Assembly (NCBI GenBank): GCA_938075575.1
Contig: CALJHI010000024.1
Location: 1 to 15,138, forward strand
Length of the DNA: 15,138 bases
DNA from: an uncultured SAR86 cluster bacterium
GTDB lineage: Bacteria > Pseudomonadota > Gammaproteobacteria > Magnimaribacterales > D2472
Direction of reading: 5' to 3'
Shown one piece after another: positions 1 through 7,402 of the stretch (its first letter is position 1; each line of letters begins with the position of its first letter). Under the pieces are notes generated by a model, which saw nothing but the letters and a program-made list of their open reading frames with translations, ran no database searches and was not told the DNA's origin. The position numbers and the translations under genes are program-made.

Positions 1-702
1 GATATTAAAAATACATTTAAAAGCTTAATTATCATAGGTACTTGTTTTTTGCTTATTGCAAGCCAGCCTGACTTAGGCACCAGCCTTGTTGTTTCTATGG
101 CAGGAGTTTATATCTTATTTTTTGCAGGACTTAGTTGGAAATTTATAGGCTCTTCATTCTTAATTTTCCTAATATCTTTACCTTTTCTCTGGAACAATTT
201 TGTACAACCTTTTCAACAACAAAGAATTCAGACTTTTTTAGATCCTAGCGCTGACCCATTTGGAAGCGGCTGGAATATTACCCAATCAAAAATCGCTATT
301 GGTTCTGGTGGTATATCTGGCAAGGGTTATACAGATGGCTCACAATCACATTTAGACTTTCTACCTGAAACTGAAACAGATTTTATTTTTGCTGTTATTG
401 CAGAAGAATTTGGATTTATTGGAGTCTGCGTATTACTTACTTTATATTTATTCATTTTATTAAGATGTATATATTTAGCCTTTAATGCTAGAGATAGATT
501 TTGCAGGCTATCAATTGGAGGACTTAGTCTTATCTTTGCTTCAACACTTTTTATTAATCTAGGTATGGTAACAGGTCTTATTCCTGTTGTTGGAATGCCA
601 CTTCCATTTATTAGTAAGGGAGGATCCTCATTATTATCATTTTATATAGCTTTTGGGATTATAATCTCTATGGCATCTCATAAAAAACTAATGCAAAGAT
701 GA
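1..702 (+). CDS. rodA: RodA, peptidoglycan glycosyltransferase of the SEDS family (5' end cut by window)
   Basis: Inner-membrane SEDS glycosyltransferase that polymerises lipid II for lateral-wall growth in the elongasome, normally paired with PBP2. The reading frame is open from base 1, so the 233 visible residues are the C-terminal part of a protein usually near 370 residues. Visible family hallmarks, in order, are QPDLGT just after the window edge, the periplasmic-loop segment FLDPSADPFGSGW, then QSKIAIGSGG, FLPETETDFIFAV and the closing PLPFISKGGSS. The Asp in TDFIFAV, visible residue 127, matches the conserved aspartate thought to be catalytic in RodA and FtsW. Several hydrophobic membrane segments flank these loops. 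FtsW is the main alternative, but IAIGSGG-x-x-GKG and the mltB-dacA neighbourhood favour RodA. Its stop codon overlaps the mltB start by four bases (ATGA), implying translational coupling. Confidence 0.93.
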   Translation, partial: DIKNTFKSLIIIGTCFLLIASQPDLGTSLVVSMAGVYILFFAGLSWKFIGSSFLIFLISLPFLWNNFVQPFQQQRIQTFLDPSADPFGSGWNITQSKIAIGSGGISGKGYTDGSQSHLDFLPETETDFIFAVIAEEFGFIGVCVLLTLYLFILLRCIYLAFNARDRFCRLSIGGLSLIFASTLFINLGMVTGLIPVVGMPLPFISKGGSSLLSFYIAFGIIISMASHKKLMQR

Positions 703-1589
703 ATAAACTATTTACACTACTTATAATTTTTTTCTCAGCATATGTTCCTGCGAATTACAGTGAAATACCTGCATCTAGTCAAATCATAGAAGAGCTTGTT
801 AATGAGCATGGATTTGAAAAAGAGTATGTATTAGACGTCTTATCGAATGCAAAAAAACAACAAAAAATAATAGATTCAATTTCAAGTCCTGCTGAGTTTA
901 CATGGACTTGGGATAGATATAAAAAGCTTTTTATAGAAGAGAAGAGAATTAGTAATGGTAAGAAATTTATTGAAGAAAATATAGACACATTGCAAAGAGC
1001 TGAAAAAGTATATGGTGTTCCTAAAGAGGTAATTGCATCTATTCTAGGGGTTGAAACCCGCTATGGAAAAATAATGGGCAGTTACAGAGTTATAGATAGC
1101 CTTGCAACTCTTAGCTTTGAATATCCCAGAAGAGAAAAATTTTTTAGAAAAGAATTAATAGAGTTTTTTCTTTTAACTCGAGAAAATAATATAGATATTA
1201 ATATGCCAAAGGGGTCCTATGCAGGTGCTATGGGATATGGACAGTTTATCTCATCAAGTTATCGGGCTTACTCTGTTGATTTTGACGGAGACGGCAGTGC
1301 TGATCTATTTAATTCAGTAGATGATGCTATTGGCAGTGTTGCTAATTATCTTTATGTTCATGGATGGAAGAGAGAGGGAACTATAGTACAAATGGTTGAT
1401 ATAAATAATGTAAGAAAAGCATTTAAGCCAGATAAAAGCTTAACTAAATTTATATCATTAACATTTAAAGAGGGCGAAAAAGATCTTTATTTCATTGGAG
1501 ATGATAACTTTATTGCTATTACAAAATATAATATTAGTCACTTTTACGCAATGGCAGTATATTATTTATCAGAAGAGCTAAAAATATGA
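699..1589 (+). CDS. mltB: Lytic murein transglycosylase B (MltB/Slt35 type)
   Basis: Periplasmic enzyme that cleaves the MurNAc-GlcNAc bond of peptidoglycan, leaving 1,6-anhydro-MurNAc. The protein has 296 residues. GVETRYG holds the catalytic glutamate at E119, equivalent to E162 of E. coli Slt35. It is followed by SLATLSFEYPRREKFF and by the AGAMGYGQFISSSY substrate-cleft motif near residues 176-189. DFDGDGSADLF at 194-204 is an EF-hand-like loop, matching the calcium site known in Slt35. The N-terminus has a hydrophobic signal-like stretch but no lipobox cysteine, so it may be soluble or membrane-tethered rather than an outer-membrane lipoprotein like E. coli MltB. Position between rodA and dacA matches Pseudomonas-type order, although the rlpA gene expected next to it is missing. 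The start is fixed by the ATGA overlap with rodA, and the stop overlaps the dacA start in the same way. Confidence 0.93.
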   Translation: MNKLFTLLIIFFSAYVPANYSEIPASSQIIEELVNEHGFEKEYVLDVLSNAKKQQKIIDSISSPAEFTWTWDRYKKLFIEEKRISNGKKFIEENIDTLQRAEKVYGVPKEVIASILGVETRYGKIMGSYRVIDSLATLSFEYPRREKFFRKELIEFFLLTRENNIDINMPKGSYAGAMGYGQFISSSYRAYSVDFDGDGSADLFNSVDDAIGSVANYLYVHGWKREGTIVQMVDINNVRKAFKPDKSLTKFISLTFKEGEKDLYFIGDDNFIAITKYNISHFYAMAVYYLSEELKI

Positions 1590-2746
1590 AGAAATTACTT
1601 TTAACATGCACAATATTATTTTCTACTTTTGTGGAGTCTCAGAGTTTTGTTCCAGATTCTCCACCTCTTGACGTTAAAAGCTATATCTTACTTGAACCTA
1701 ATACAGGAACTGTCATAGCTGAATTTAACTCTGATGATGCTATTGAACCAGCAAGTATGACAAAAATTATGACTAGCTATGTTGTAGCAGATCAAATAGA
1801 AAATGGTTTGATTTCATTAGATGATGAGGTTCTGATTAGCGAGAAAGCATGGAGAATGCAGGGCTCTAAGACTTTTATTGAGGCTGGTAAAAGAGTAAAA
1901 GTTTCTGATTTATTGAAAGGAATAATGATCCAATCTGGAAATGATGCTTCTGTTGCAATTGCTGAATATGCTGGCGGGACAGAGAATGGATTCGTAGATC
2001 TAATGAATGCATATGCTGCATCTTTAGGTATGGAAAATACCTATTTTCAAAACTCAACCGGACTTCCTGATGAAAATCATTTCTCTTCAGCAAGGGACCT
2101 TGCAAACTTAACTTCTAACTATATTAATAAGTTTCCTGATGAGTATGCGCTATACAAACAAAAGCAATTTACATTTAATAATATTAAACAATTAAATAGA
2201 AATAAGTTGCTTTGGCGTGATGAGTCTGCAGATGGAGTAAAGACTGGACATACTAGCTCTGCTGGATATTGTTTAGTTGGTTCTGCAAAAAGAGGTGGAA
2301 TGAGGCTTATTACAGTTGTTGCTGGAAGCAAGTCTGACAAAGATAGATTTTCTGATGCCCAAAGATTGCTTGAATATGGCTTTAGATTTTTTGCTACGCA
2401 GAAAGTTATTTCTGCTGATCAGGAATTAAAAGAAATTTCAATCTGGGGAGGGCTAAGCAATATTCTTAAAATAGGTGTAGAAGAGGATATTTCTTTAACT
2501 CTTCCAAGAACTAGTTTTAAAGATTTGCAAATTAACTATAAGCATAAAAACAATATTCAGGCTCCAATAACAAAAGGCGAGATAGTTGGGTCGCTAGAGA
2601 TTATCAGCAATGGAGATGTTGTTTTTTCAAATGATCTAATTGCACTTGAAGAGATTGAAGCTAAAGGGTTCTTCGGCAGAATTTGGTCGAAATTTCTACT
2701 TTGGGTCATGAGCCTATTTGGGTTTGGTGATGATGGATCAAACTAG
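1586..2746 (+). CDS. dacA: D-alanyl-D-alanine carboxypeptidase (PBP5/6 family)
   Basis: Low-molecular-mass penicillin-binding protein that removes the terminal D-Ala from pentapeptide stems in the periplasm. The 386 residues carry all three penicilloyl-serine transferase motifs: SMTK at 57-60 (Ser57 nucleophile), SGN at 117-119 and KTG at 219-221. An N-terminal signal peptide is seen, with cleavage probably near residue 20. After the catalytic domain comes the PBP5-type beta domain, from about residue 275. A C-terminal amphipathic stretch rich in Phe and Trp (about 361-380) is the usual membrane anchor of PBP5. The ATG overlaps the mltB stop by four bases and is preceded by AGAAGAG, a modest ribosome-binding site. 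E. coli and Pseudomonas also place dacA shortly downstream of rodA. The released D-alanine is a natural substrate for the aminotransferase encoded next, though that link is inferred. Confidence 0.95.
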   Translation: MKKLLLTCTILFSTFVESQSFVPDSPPLDVKSYILLEPNTGTVIAEFNSDDAIEPASMTKIMTSYVVADQIENGLISLDDEVLISEKAWRMQGSKTFIEAGKRVKVSDLLKGIMIQSGNDASVAIAEYAGGTENGFVDLMNAYAASLGMENTYFQNSTGLPDENHFSSARDLANLTSNYINKFPDEYALYKQKQFTFNNIKQLNRNKLLWRDESADGVKTGHTSSAGYCLVGSAKRGGMRLITVVAGSKSDKDRFSDAQRLLEYGFRFFATQKVISADQELKEISIWGGLSNILKIGVEEDISLTLPRTSFKDLQINYKHKNNIQAPITKGEIVGSLEIISNGDVVFSNDLIALEEIEAKGFFGRIWSKFLLWVMSLFGFGDDGSN

Positions 2747-3560
2747 AGCCGTTTTTCAGGGCAAATTTGATCTTTTAGAAAATATTAAAATATCTCCTCT
2801 AAGCAGAGGATATACATTTTCTGATGGAGTCTATGAAGTAGTTCCATTCTTAAATAAAACTCCAATTGCTTTTGATGATCATATCAAAAGGTTAAAAAAT
2901 AGCGCTTCTGCACTAAATATTTTTCCTGATTTATCAAAAGTCTCTAGTGAGATATCTGCATTAATAGATGCAAATGAGATTGTTAATGGTTACGTTTACT
3001 ATCAGATATCAAGAGGGCAAGATCTAACTAGAAATCATCTCTATGAAAGCAACTTAGAACCAGAATATTTTGGTTATATCAAGAATCATGATTTTCATGA
3101 TCAGCAGTTCAAGGTTCTTTTGTGTGATGATATAAGATGGAATAGGTGTGATATAAAGTCAATTTCTTTATTGCCAAACATTCTAATGATGAATGATGCA
3201 GCATCCAAAGGCTGTAAAGAGATAATTATGCACAAAGAAGGCCTTGTAACCGAAGCAGGTGCATCAAATGTATTTTTTATAATGGATGAAAATATCTGCA
3301 CCCCAAAACTAAATAATAATATTCTTCCTGGCATTACAAGAAGTATGACCATAGAAATTTTTAAGAAGAATGGTATAGATGTCCTAGAAGAAGATTTTCA
3401 AGTCAAGCATTTACTCTCAGCATCAAAAATATGGCTTACTAGCTCAACAAAGGGGATGGCTGAAGTTTTTGATATTCTTTCCCAAGAGCATAACATCAAA
3501 GAAGAAAGCCTTTTGTATGATAAGTGCGTATCGGTCTTTAAAAAAGGTTTTTTTAATTAG
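2730..3560 (+). CDS. dat: D-amino-acid aminotransferase (PLP fold-type IV)
   Basis: Probable D-alanine/D-glutamate transaminase: D-Ala + 2-oxoglutarate gives pyruvate + D-Glu, PLP-dependent and cytoplasmic. Class IV landmarks are SRGYTFSDGVYEVVP at the N-terminus, the lysine of CDIKSISLLPN (K143) that should form the PLP aldimine, VTEAGASN with E175 contacting the pyridine nitrogen, PGITR at 200-204 binding phosphate, and TSSTKGM near the C-terminus. These match D-AAT better than BCAT or ADC lyase, but substrate preference within class IV is hard to call from sequence alone. The KQ-A residues usual after LLPN are replaced by MND. I chose ATG 2730 (ATG 2733 is equally possible); a longer TTG-started form at 2718 would add residues with no family match. 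It overlaps the end of dacA by 17 bases. No strong ribosome-binding site is seen, so coupling to dacA translation is likely. Confidence 0.85.
   Translation: MMDQTRAVFQGKFDLLENIKISPLSRGYTFSDGVYEVVPFLNKTPIAFDDHIKRLKNSASALNIFPDLSKVSSEISALIDANEIVNGYVYYQISRGQDLTRNHLYESNLEPEYFGYIKNHDFHDQQFKVLLCDDIRWNRCDIKSISLLPNILMMNDAASKGCKEIIMHKEGLVTEAGASNVFFIMDENICTPKLNNNILPGITRSMTIEIFKKNGIDVLEEDFQVKHLLSASKIWLTSSTKGMAEVFDILSQEHNIKEESLLYDKCVSVFKKGFFN
3538..3556. terminator. AT-only inverted repeat at the convergent junction, possible bidirectional terminator
   Basis: Perfect 8-base arms (TTAAAAAA and TTTTTTAA) enclose a GGT loop, exactly where the dat and holA transcripts meet. Each strand ends in a run of U after the hairpin. 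The stem has no G-C pair and would be weak, so this is a tentative call based on position and symmetry. It also encodes the last residues of dat. Confidence 0.25.
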
Positions 3561-4533
3561 TAGCTAGCTCTAGAACCAAATCACTAAGCCTTTCCCAGAA
3601 GTTTGCTTTGTTAATACCTTTATTTGATAAATCTAGTTCAAATATAGCTTTTTGAAAGCCAACCATCCTCTTGATTGAGAATGACCTCATGAAAATTTTA
3701 TAATCTGAAATTTTATTATTCCACACACCCATTTTTATCAAAGTTGCATCTGGTTTGTTAGATTGCATGGCGGCTGCAGAATTATTAATAATTTTTCCCA
3801 CAACCCATACAAGCAAAGCAGCATAATGACTATCAAGCTCTTTTATCGACTCTATAATTCTTAAAGCTCCTTGAACATTTTTTTTAACAATCATGTCCTC
3901 CAACTCAAAAGGAACAAATTCTGCTCTGTCCTTTACATGCAGGGCGTCAGATAAGTTTGGCCCATTATTTAGCAATCTTAATAATCTTACTTCATTTTGT
4001 TGAGCTACAAGATTTCCAGAGCCTAGAGTAGAAATCTTTGTTGCAGCCTTAGACCTATCTGCAGCATCAATAAACTCTAATTGCTTTTTTAGCCAAATCT
4101 TTTCTTCAAATGATTTTAATTTTTTACACTCAACAATTAATGATATTTCATCCATTGCTTTAAACCATTTCAATCTATTGTTAATTTTTTCTGTGTGTGT
4201 ATCTATGATAATGGCAATATTATCCATCGATTCAATACCATCAATGTATGGAATAGTTTGGATAGCATCACTTATTTTTCCTCTTGTATGAGAAATTTCT
4301 ATAAGAATTTTCGATGCAAAAAGAGACCCACCTGCATTTTCAGAAATTATTTGATCTAATTTATCAGACTCATCATCACTGACTATTCTTTTCTCACTAA
4401 AACCATCTAAGGAGAGCTGTTTTCTAATATCATCTTTTGCATTATTTTTTAAAGCTATTTCTGAGCCAAAAATAAGAAATATATTAATACCTTTCTTAAT
4501 ATACTTATCATATGAAATGCCATCACATATCAA
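3553..4533 (-). CDS. holA: DNA polymerase III subunit delta
   Basis: Delta subunit of the replicative clamp loader, which opens the beta sliding clamp together with tau/gamma and delta-prime. The protein has 326 residues (343 in E. coli) and is divergent, as usual for this family. Recognisable stretches are KGINIFLIFGSEIALKNNA at the N-terminus, GGSLFASKILIEI, the GSGNLVAQQNEVRLLRLL helix, EFVPFELEDM and a VWNNKISDYK segment matching the conserved C-terminal VWQNR region. The start must be TTG at 4533: a TAA lies immediately upstream in frame and no in-frame ATG occurs near the N-terminus. A strong GAGGTG ribosome-binding site seven bases upstream supports it. It overlaps lptE by 11 bases, in the conserved order leuS-lptE-holA. 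Its stop overlaps the end of the convergent dat gene by 8 bases. Confidence 0.88.
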   Translation of the reverse strand: MICDGISYDKYIKKGINIFLIFGSEIALKNNAKDDIRKQLSLDGFSEKRIVSDDESDKLDQIISENAGGSLFASKILIEISHTRGKISDAIQTIPYIDGIESMDNIAIIIDTHTEKINNRLKWFKAMDEISLIVECKKLKSFEEKIWLKKQLEFIDAADRSKAATKISTLGSGNLVAQQNEVRLLRLLNNGPNLSDALHVKDRAEFVPFELEDMIVKKNVQGALRIIESIKELDSHYAALLVWVVGKIINNSAAAMQSNKPDATLIKMGVWNNKISDYKIFMRSFSIKRMVGFQKAIFELDLSNKGINKANFWERLSDLVLELATN

Positions 4534-4978
4534 TTAGATTCACCTCTAAGATAAATTGTTGTATTAAATCATCTTCCATTTCACGTATAAGAAGTTTTAC
4601 CATTTCATCTTGTGCAAAAGGATTAAGTTCATTTGTTTTGTATCTTTTCATGGACATTATTTGCTTGTTTCTTTTATGTGCCCCTTTATGATTTATATTG
4701 ATGCTTATGGTTAATTTGATCTCAGCCTCTAGAGATCTAAGCGCATTCCCTCCATAGACTTCATATTTTTTAAGATCATAATTTTTGATAAATATCTCTA
4801 AGTCAGACTGCTCATTGTTGTTAAATGTTCTTTGAAGTTTTTCTGCAAAATGCATAGGTATGCCTTCATCTATTTTAATATTAATCTCATGAGAGGAAGA
4901 TATGGGCATAAAACCACAACTGCTTAAAAGCATTATAGAAATAAAATAGGAAGTGTATTTATTCAAATTTACAAGCAT
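4523..4978 (-). CDS. lptE: LPS-assembly lipoprotein LptE
   Basis: Outer-membrane lipoprotein that plugs and stabilises the LptD barrel, which inserts lipopolysaccharide into the outer leaflet. The 151-residue product has a short type II signal peptide ending in the lipobox LLSSC, so Cys21 would be lipidated. The following CGFMP resembles the CGF start of mature LptE proteins. The rest is poorly conserved but includes the usual charged beta-strand region (SLEAEIKLTISININ) and a C-terminal amphipathic helix with an acidic EMEDDLIQQF segment. Sequence similarity alone is weak, and the call leans on the lipobox, the size and the diagnostic position between leuS and holA. The ATG at 4978 gives a normal signal-peptide length. 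It follows leuS by 15 bases and overlaps holA by 11. No convincing ribosome-binding site was seen. Confidence 0.85.
   Translation of the reverse strand: MLVNLNKYTSYFISIMLLSSCGFMPISSSHEINIKIDEGIPMHFAEKLQRTFNNNEQSDLEIFIKNYDLKKYEVYGGNALRSLEAEIKLTISININHKGAHKRNKQIMSMKRYKTNELNPFAQDEMVKLLIREMEDDLIQQFILEVNLIDM
4541..4546 (-). promoter_or_regulatory. Strong Shine-Dalgarno (GAGGTG) that fixes the holA TTG start
   Basis: On the minus strand GAGGTG lies seven bases before the TTG at 4533, inside the 3' end of lptE. It decides the holA start, because the preceding in-frame codon is a stop and no ATG is available. Most other genes in this window lack a site this good. Confidence 0.7.
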
Positions 4979-4993
4979 AGTTTGATCTATACT

Positions 4994-7402
4994 TTATATC
5001 ACAAAATTAATAATTTTTTCTTTGATATAGATTACTTTTCTAATCTCTTTACCCTCAAGGTTATCTCTAATATTTTCGATAGATTTTGCTGAAGACTCAA
5101 TCTCATCTTGTGTAAGATTGACACTCAAATCAATTTTTCCTCTGACCTTTCCATTGATCTGAACGACTAACTGAAAGCTATCTGCTTCCATTAGTTTCTC
5201 ATCAAATTTTGGCCAAGAGCTATCTATATCTTCCTGTAGAACATCCTTAGCATATTCATTCCAAAGATATTCTGAGATATGCGGAGCGATCGGGAACAAG
5301 GCCTTAAGAATAAATATGATTGTTTCATTTAAGCAAAACAGATCTTCATCTGATGCATTACTTGATTTACATTGATCAGGTATTGAATTAAATAATTCCA
5401 TGATTGCAGCAATGACGGTATTAAATGAATATCTATTATCATAGTCATTTTTAACCTTCATCAGAGTGATGTGTGCCTTCCTTCTTAATTCTTTTGCAGG
5501 GTCAGAAAGAGCATTAGGCTCATTAATAATTTTATACTTTCTACCTGAAATGAGATTCCAAAGTTTTTTTAAGAACCTAGAAGAGCCTTCTACTGATGAT
5601 TCTGACCATTCTAAGCTTTGTTCCGGAGGTGAGGTAAACATCATATATAGCCTCACAGTATCTGCACCATATTTTTCAATATATGCCTGAGGATCTACGG
5701 TATTGCCTTTAGATTTAGACATCTTTGCCCCATCTTTTAGAACCATCCCTTGGGTAAGAAGTTTCTTAAATGGTTCGTTGCCTTCAACCATTCCAAGATC
5801 CCTAAGAGCCTTGTGAAAAAATCTAGAATATAAGAGATGAAGAATTGCATGCTCTATACCGCCAATATAAAGGTCAACTGGAAGCCAGTATTTGCTATTT
5901 TCATCAAAGATCTCATCGTCATTATCTGCAGAAGGGAATCTTGCATAATACCAAGAGGAACCCATAAACGTATCAAAAGTATCTGTTTCTCTTTTGAATC
6001 CATCTTTTGAATTTATAAAAGTCTCGTTCTGACTCAAAGGAATTGGGCCAGCACCTTCAGGCAGATCTGGTAGCTTTACTGGAAGCTCAGATTCATCTAT
6101 TAGAAATGGCTCATCATTTTTATAAGCGACCGGAATTGGGCAACCCCAGTATCTTTGTCTGCTAACACCCCAATCCCTAAGTCTAAATTGAACCAAGCCT
6201 TCTCCCAAGTTTTCCGCTTTCAAATCTTGAATAATTGAAGAAATAGCATCTTTAGAGCTCAAGCCATCATACTTATCTGAGTTAAACAAGATACCTTTAT
6301 CCATTGAAGGAAGCTCATTATTTTCTTTATTAATGACTTGAGTAATCTGTAAATTATATTTTGAAGCAAATTCAAAATCTCTTTGGTCATGAGCAGGCAC
6401 TCCCATAACAACCCCTGTTCCATAATCAAGTAAAACAAAATTACCAATCCATATTGGTAATCTTTTACCTGTTAATGGATGTATTGCATTTATGCCAGTT
6501 GGTATACCAAGTTTTTCAGCTTTTGCCATATCTGCTTCAGCTGCTTTCATCTCTTTACACCTATCAAGAAAATCAGATATTTCAATGTTTTCTTTAGAAA
6601 GCCCAACTGCAATTTCATGTTGAGGTGAAATAGCCAAAAAGCTAGCGCCATAAATCGTATCCGGTCTTGTTGAAAAGATAGTTAGATGATCTTCTGAATT
6701 TTCAACTTTAAATTTTATATGCGCGCCTTCAGACCTACCTATCCAGTTCCTCTGCATTGTTTTAACATTTTCCGGCCAATCCAAACCATCTAAAGATTCT
6801 AGTAACTCATCAGCATAATCAGTAATTTTAATAAACCATTGGTCTATTTCTTTAATCTCAACTTGAGCTCCAGACCTCCATCCCTTTCCATCAATAACCT
6901 GTTCATTCGCTAGTACTGTCTCATCTACAGGGTCCCAATTAACTAAAGCTTTCTTTTTATAAACTAAACCCTTTTCATGAAATTTTTTAAAAAGAAGCTG
7001 TTCCCATTTATAATAGCTGGGTTCACATGTTCTAAGTTCTTTTGACCAGTCATAACCAAGACCTAGTGAGTTCAGCTGACCTTTCATATATTCAATATTT
7101 TCTTTTGTCCATTCCGATGGACTAACTTCATTTGAAATAGCGGCGTTTTCAGCAGGTAGGCCAAAAGCATCCCACCCCATAGGCTGAAATACATTGAATC
7201 CTTGCATTTTCTTATATCTAGAAATTACATCTCCAATGGTGTAATTTCTAACATGACCCATATGTAGCTTTCCAGATGGATAAGGAAACATTGAAAGACA
7301 ATAAAACTTTTCTCTATCATCTGGAATAGATACAAACCTTTTTTCTTCTCTCCATAATTTTTGTATGGAGTTCTCTATTTCTGATGGATTATACTCACTC
7401 AT
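4994..7402 (-). CDS. leuS: Leucyl-tRNA synthetase, compact form
   Basis: Class Ia synthetase charging tRNA-Leu with leucine. The 802 residues contain the HIGH motif as HMGH at 47-50 (in YPSGKLHMGHVRNYTIGD) and KMSKS at 560-564. The CP1 editing domain has STRPDT at 244-249 and HDQRDFEF with D342, equivalent to the editing aspartate D345 of E. coli, so post-transfer editing should be intact. WRSGAQVE-x-x-x-x-DQWF, RETDTFDTFM-x-SSWYYAR and the C-terminal NGKVRGK are all typical. E. coli LeuRS has about 860 residues. Most of the difference is explained by the missing leucine-specific insertion just before KMSKS, where only KDGA separates QGMVL from KMSKS. The start overlaps the end of accC by 8 bases. 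In E. coli leuS heads its own operon with lptE and holA, so the direct link to accC here is unusual. Confidence 0.97.
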   Translation of the reverse strand: MSEYNPSEIENSIQKLWREEKRFVSIPDDREKFYCLSMFPYPSGKLHMGHVRNYTIGDVISRYKKMQGFNVFQPMGWDAFGLPAENAAISNEVSPSEWTKENIEYMKGQLNSLGLGYDWSKELRTCEPSYYKWEQLLFKKFHEKGLVYKKKALVNWDPVDETVLANEQVIDGKGWRSGAQVEIKEIDQWFIKITDYADELLESLDGLDWPENVKTMQRNWIGRSEGAHIKFKVENSEDHLTIFSTRPDTIYGASFLAISPQHEIAVGLSKENIEISDFLDRCKEMKAAEADMAKAEKLGIPTGINAIHPLTGKRLPIWIGNFVLLDYGTGVVMGVPAHDQRDFEFASKYNLQITQVINKENNELPSMDKGILFNSDKYDGLSSKDAISSIIQDLKAENLGEGLVQFRLRDWGVSRQRYWGCPIPVAYKNDEPFLIDESELPVKLPDLPEGAGPIPLSQNETFINSKDGFKRETDTFDTFMGSSWYYARFPSADNDDEIFDENSKYWLPVDLYIGGIEHAILHLLYSRFFHKALRDLGMVEGNEPFKKLLTQGMVLKDGAKMSKSKGNTVDPQAYIEKYGADTVRLYMMFTSPPEQSLEWSESSVEGSSRFLKKLWNLISGRKYKIINEPNALSDPAKELRRKAHITLMKVKNDYDNRYSFNTVIAAIMELFNSIPDQCKSSNASDEDLFCLNETIIFILKALFPIAPHISEYLWNEYAKDVLQEDIDSSWPKFDEKLMEADSFQLVVQINGKVRGKIDLSVNLTQDEIESSAKSIENIRDNLEGKEIRKVIYIKEKIINFVI

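Noticed and set aside
779..2340. Minus-strand open frames opposite mltB and dacA
   Set aside because: They are antisense to fully motif-supported genes, with no ribosome-binding site or recognisable domain.
2718..2729. A TTG start for the aminotransferase at 2718
   Set aside because: Two ATG codons at 2730 and 2733 give the expected family N-terminus; the extra four residues have no support.
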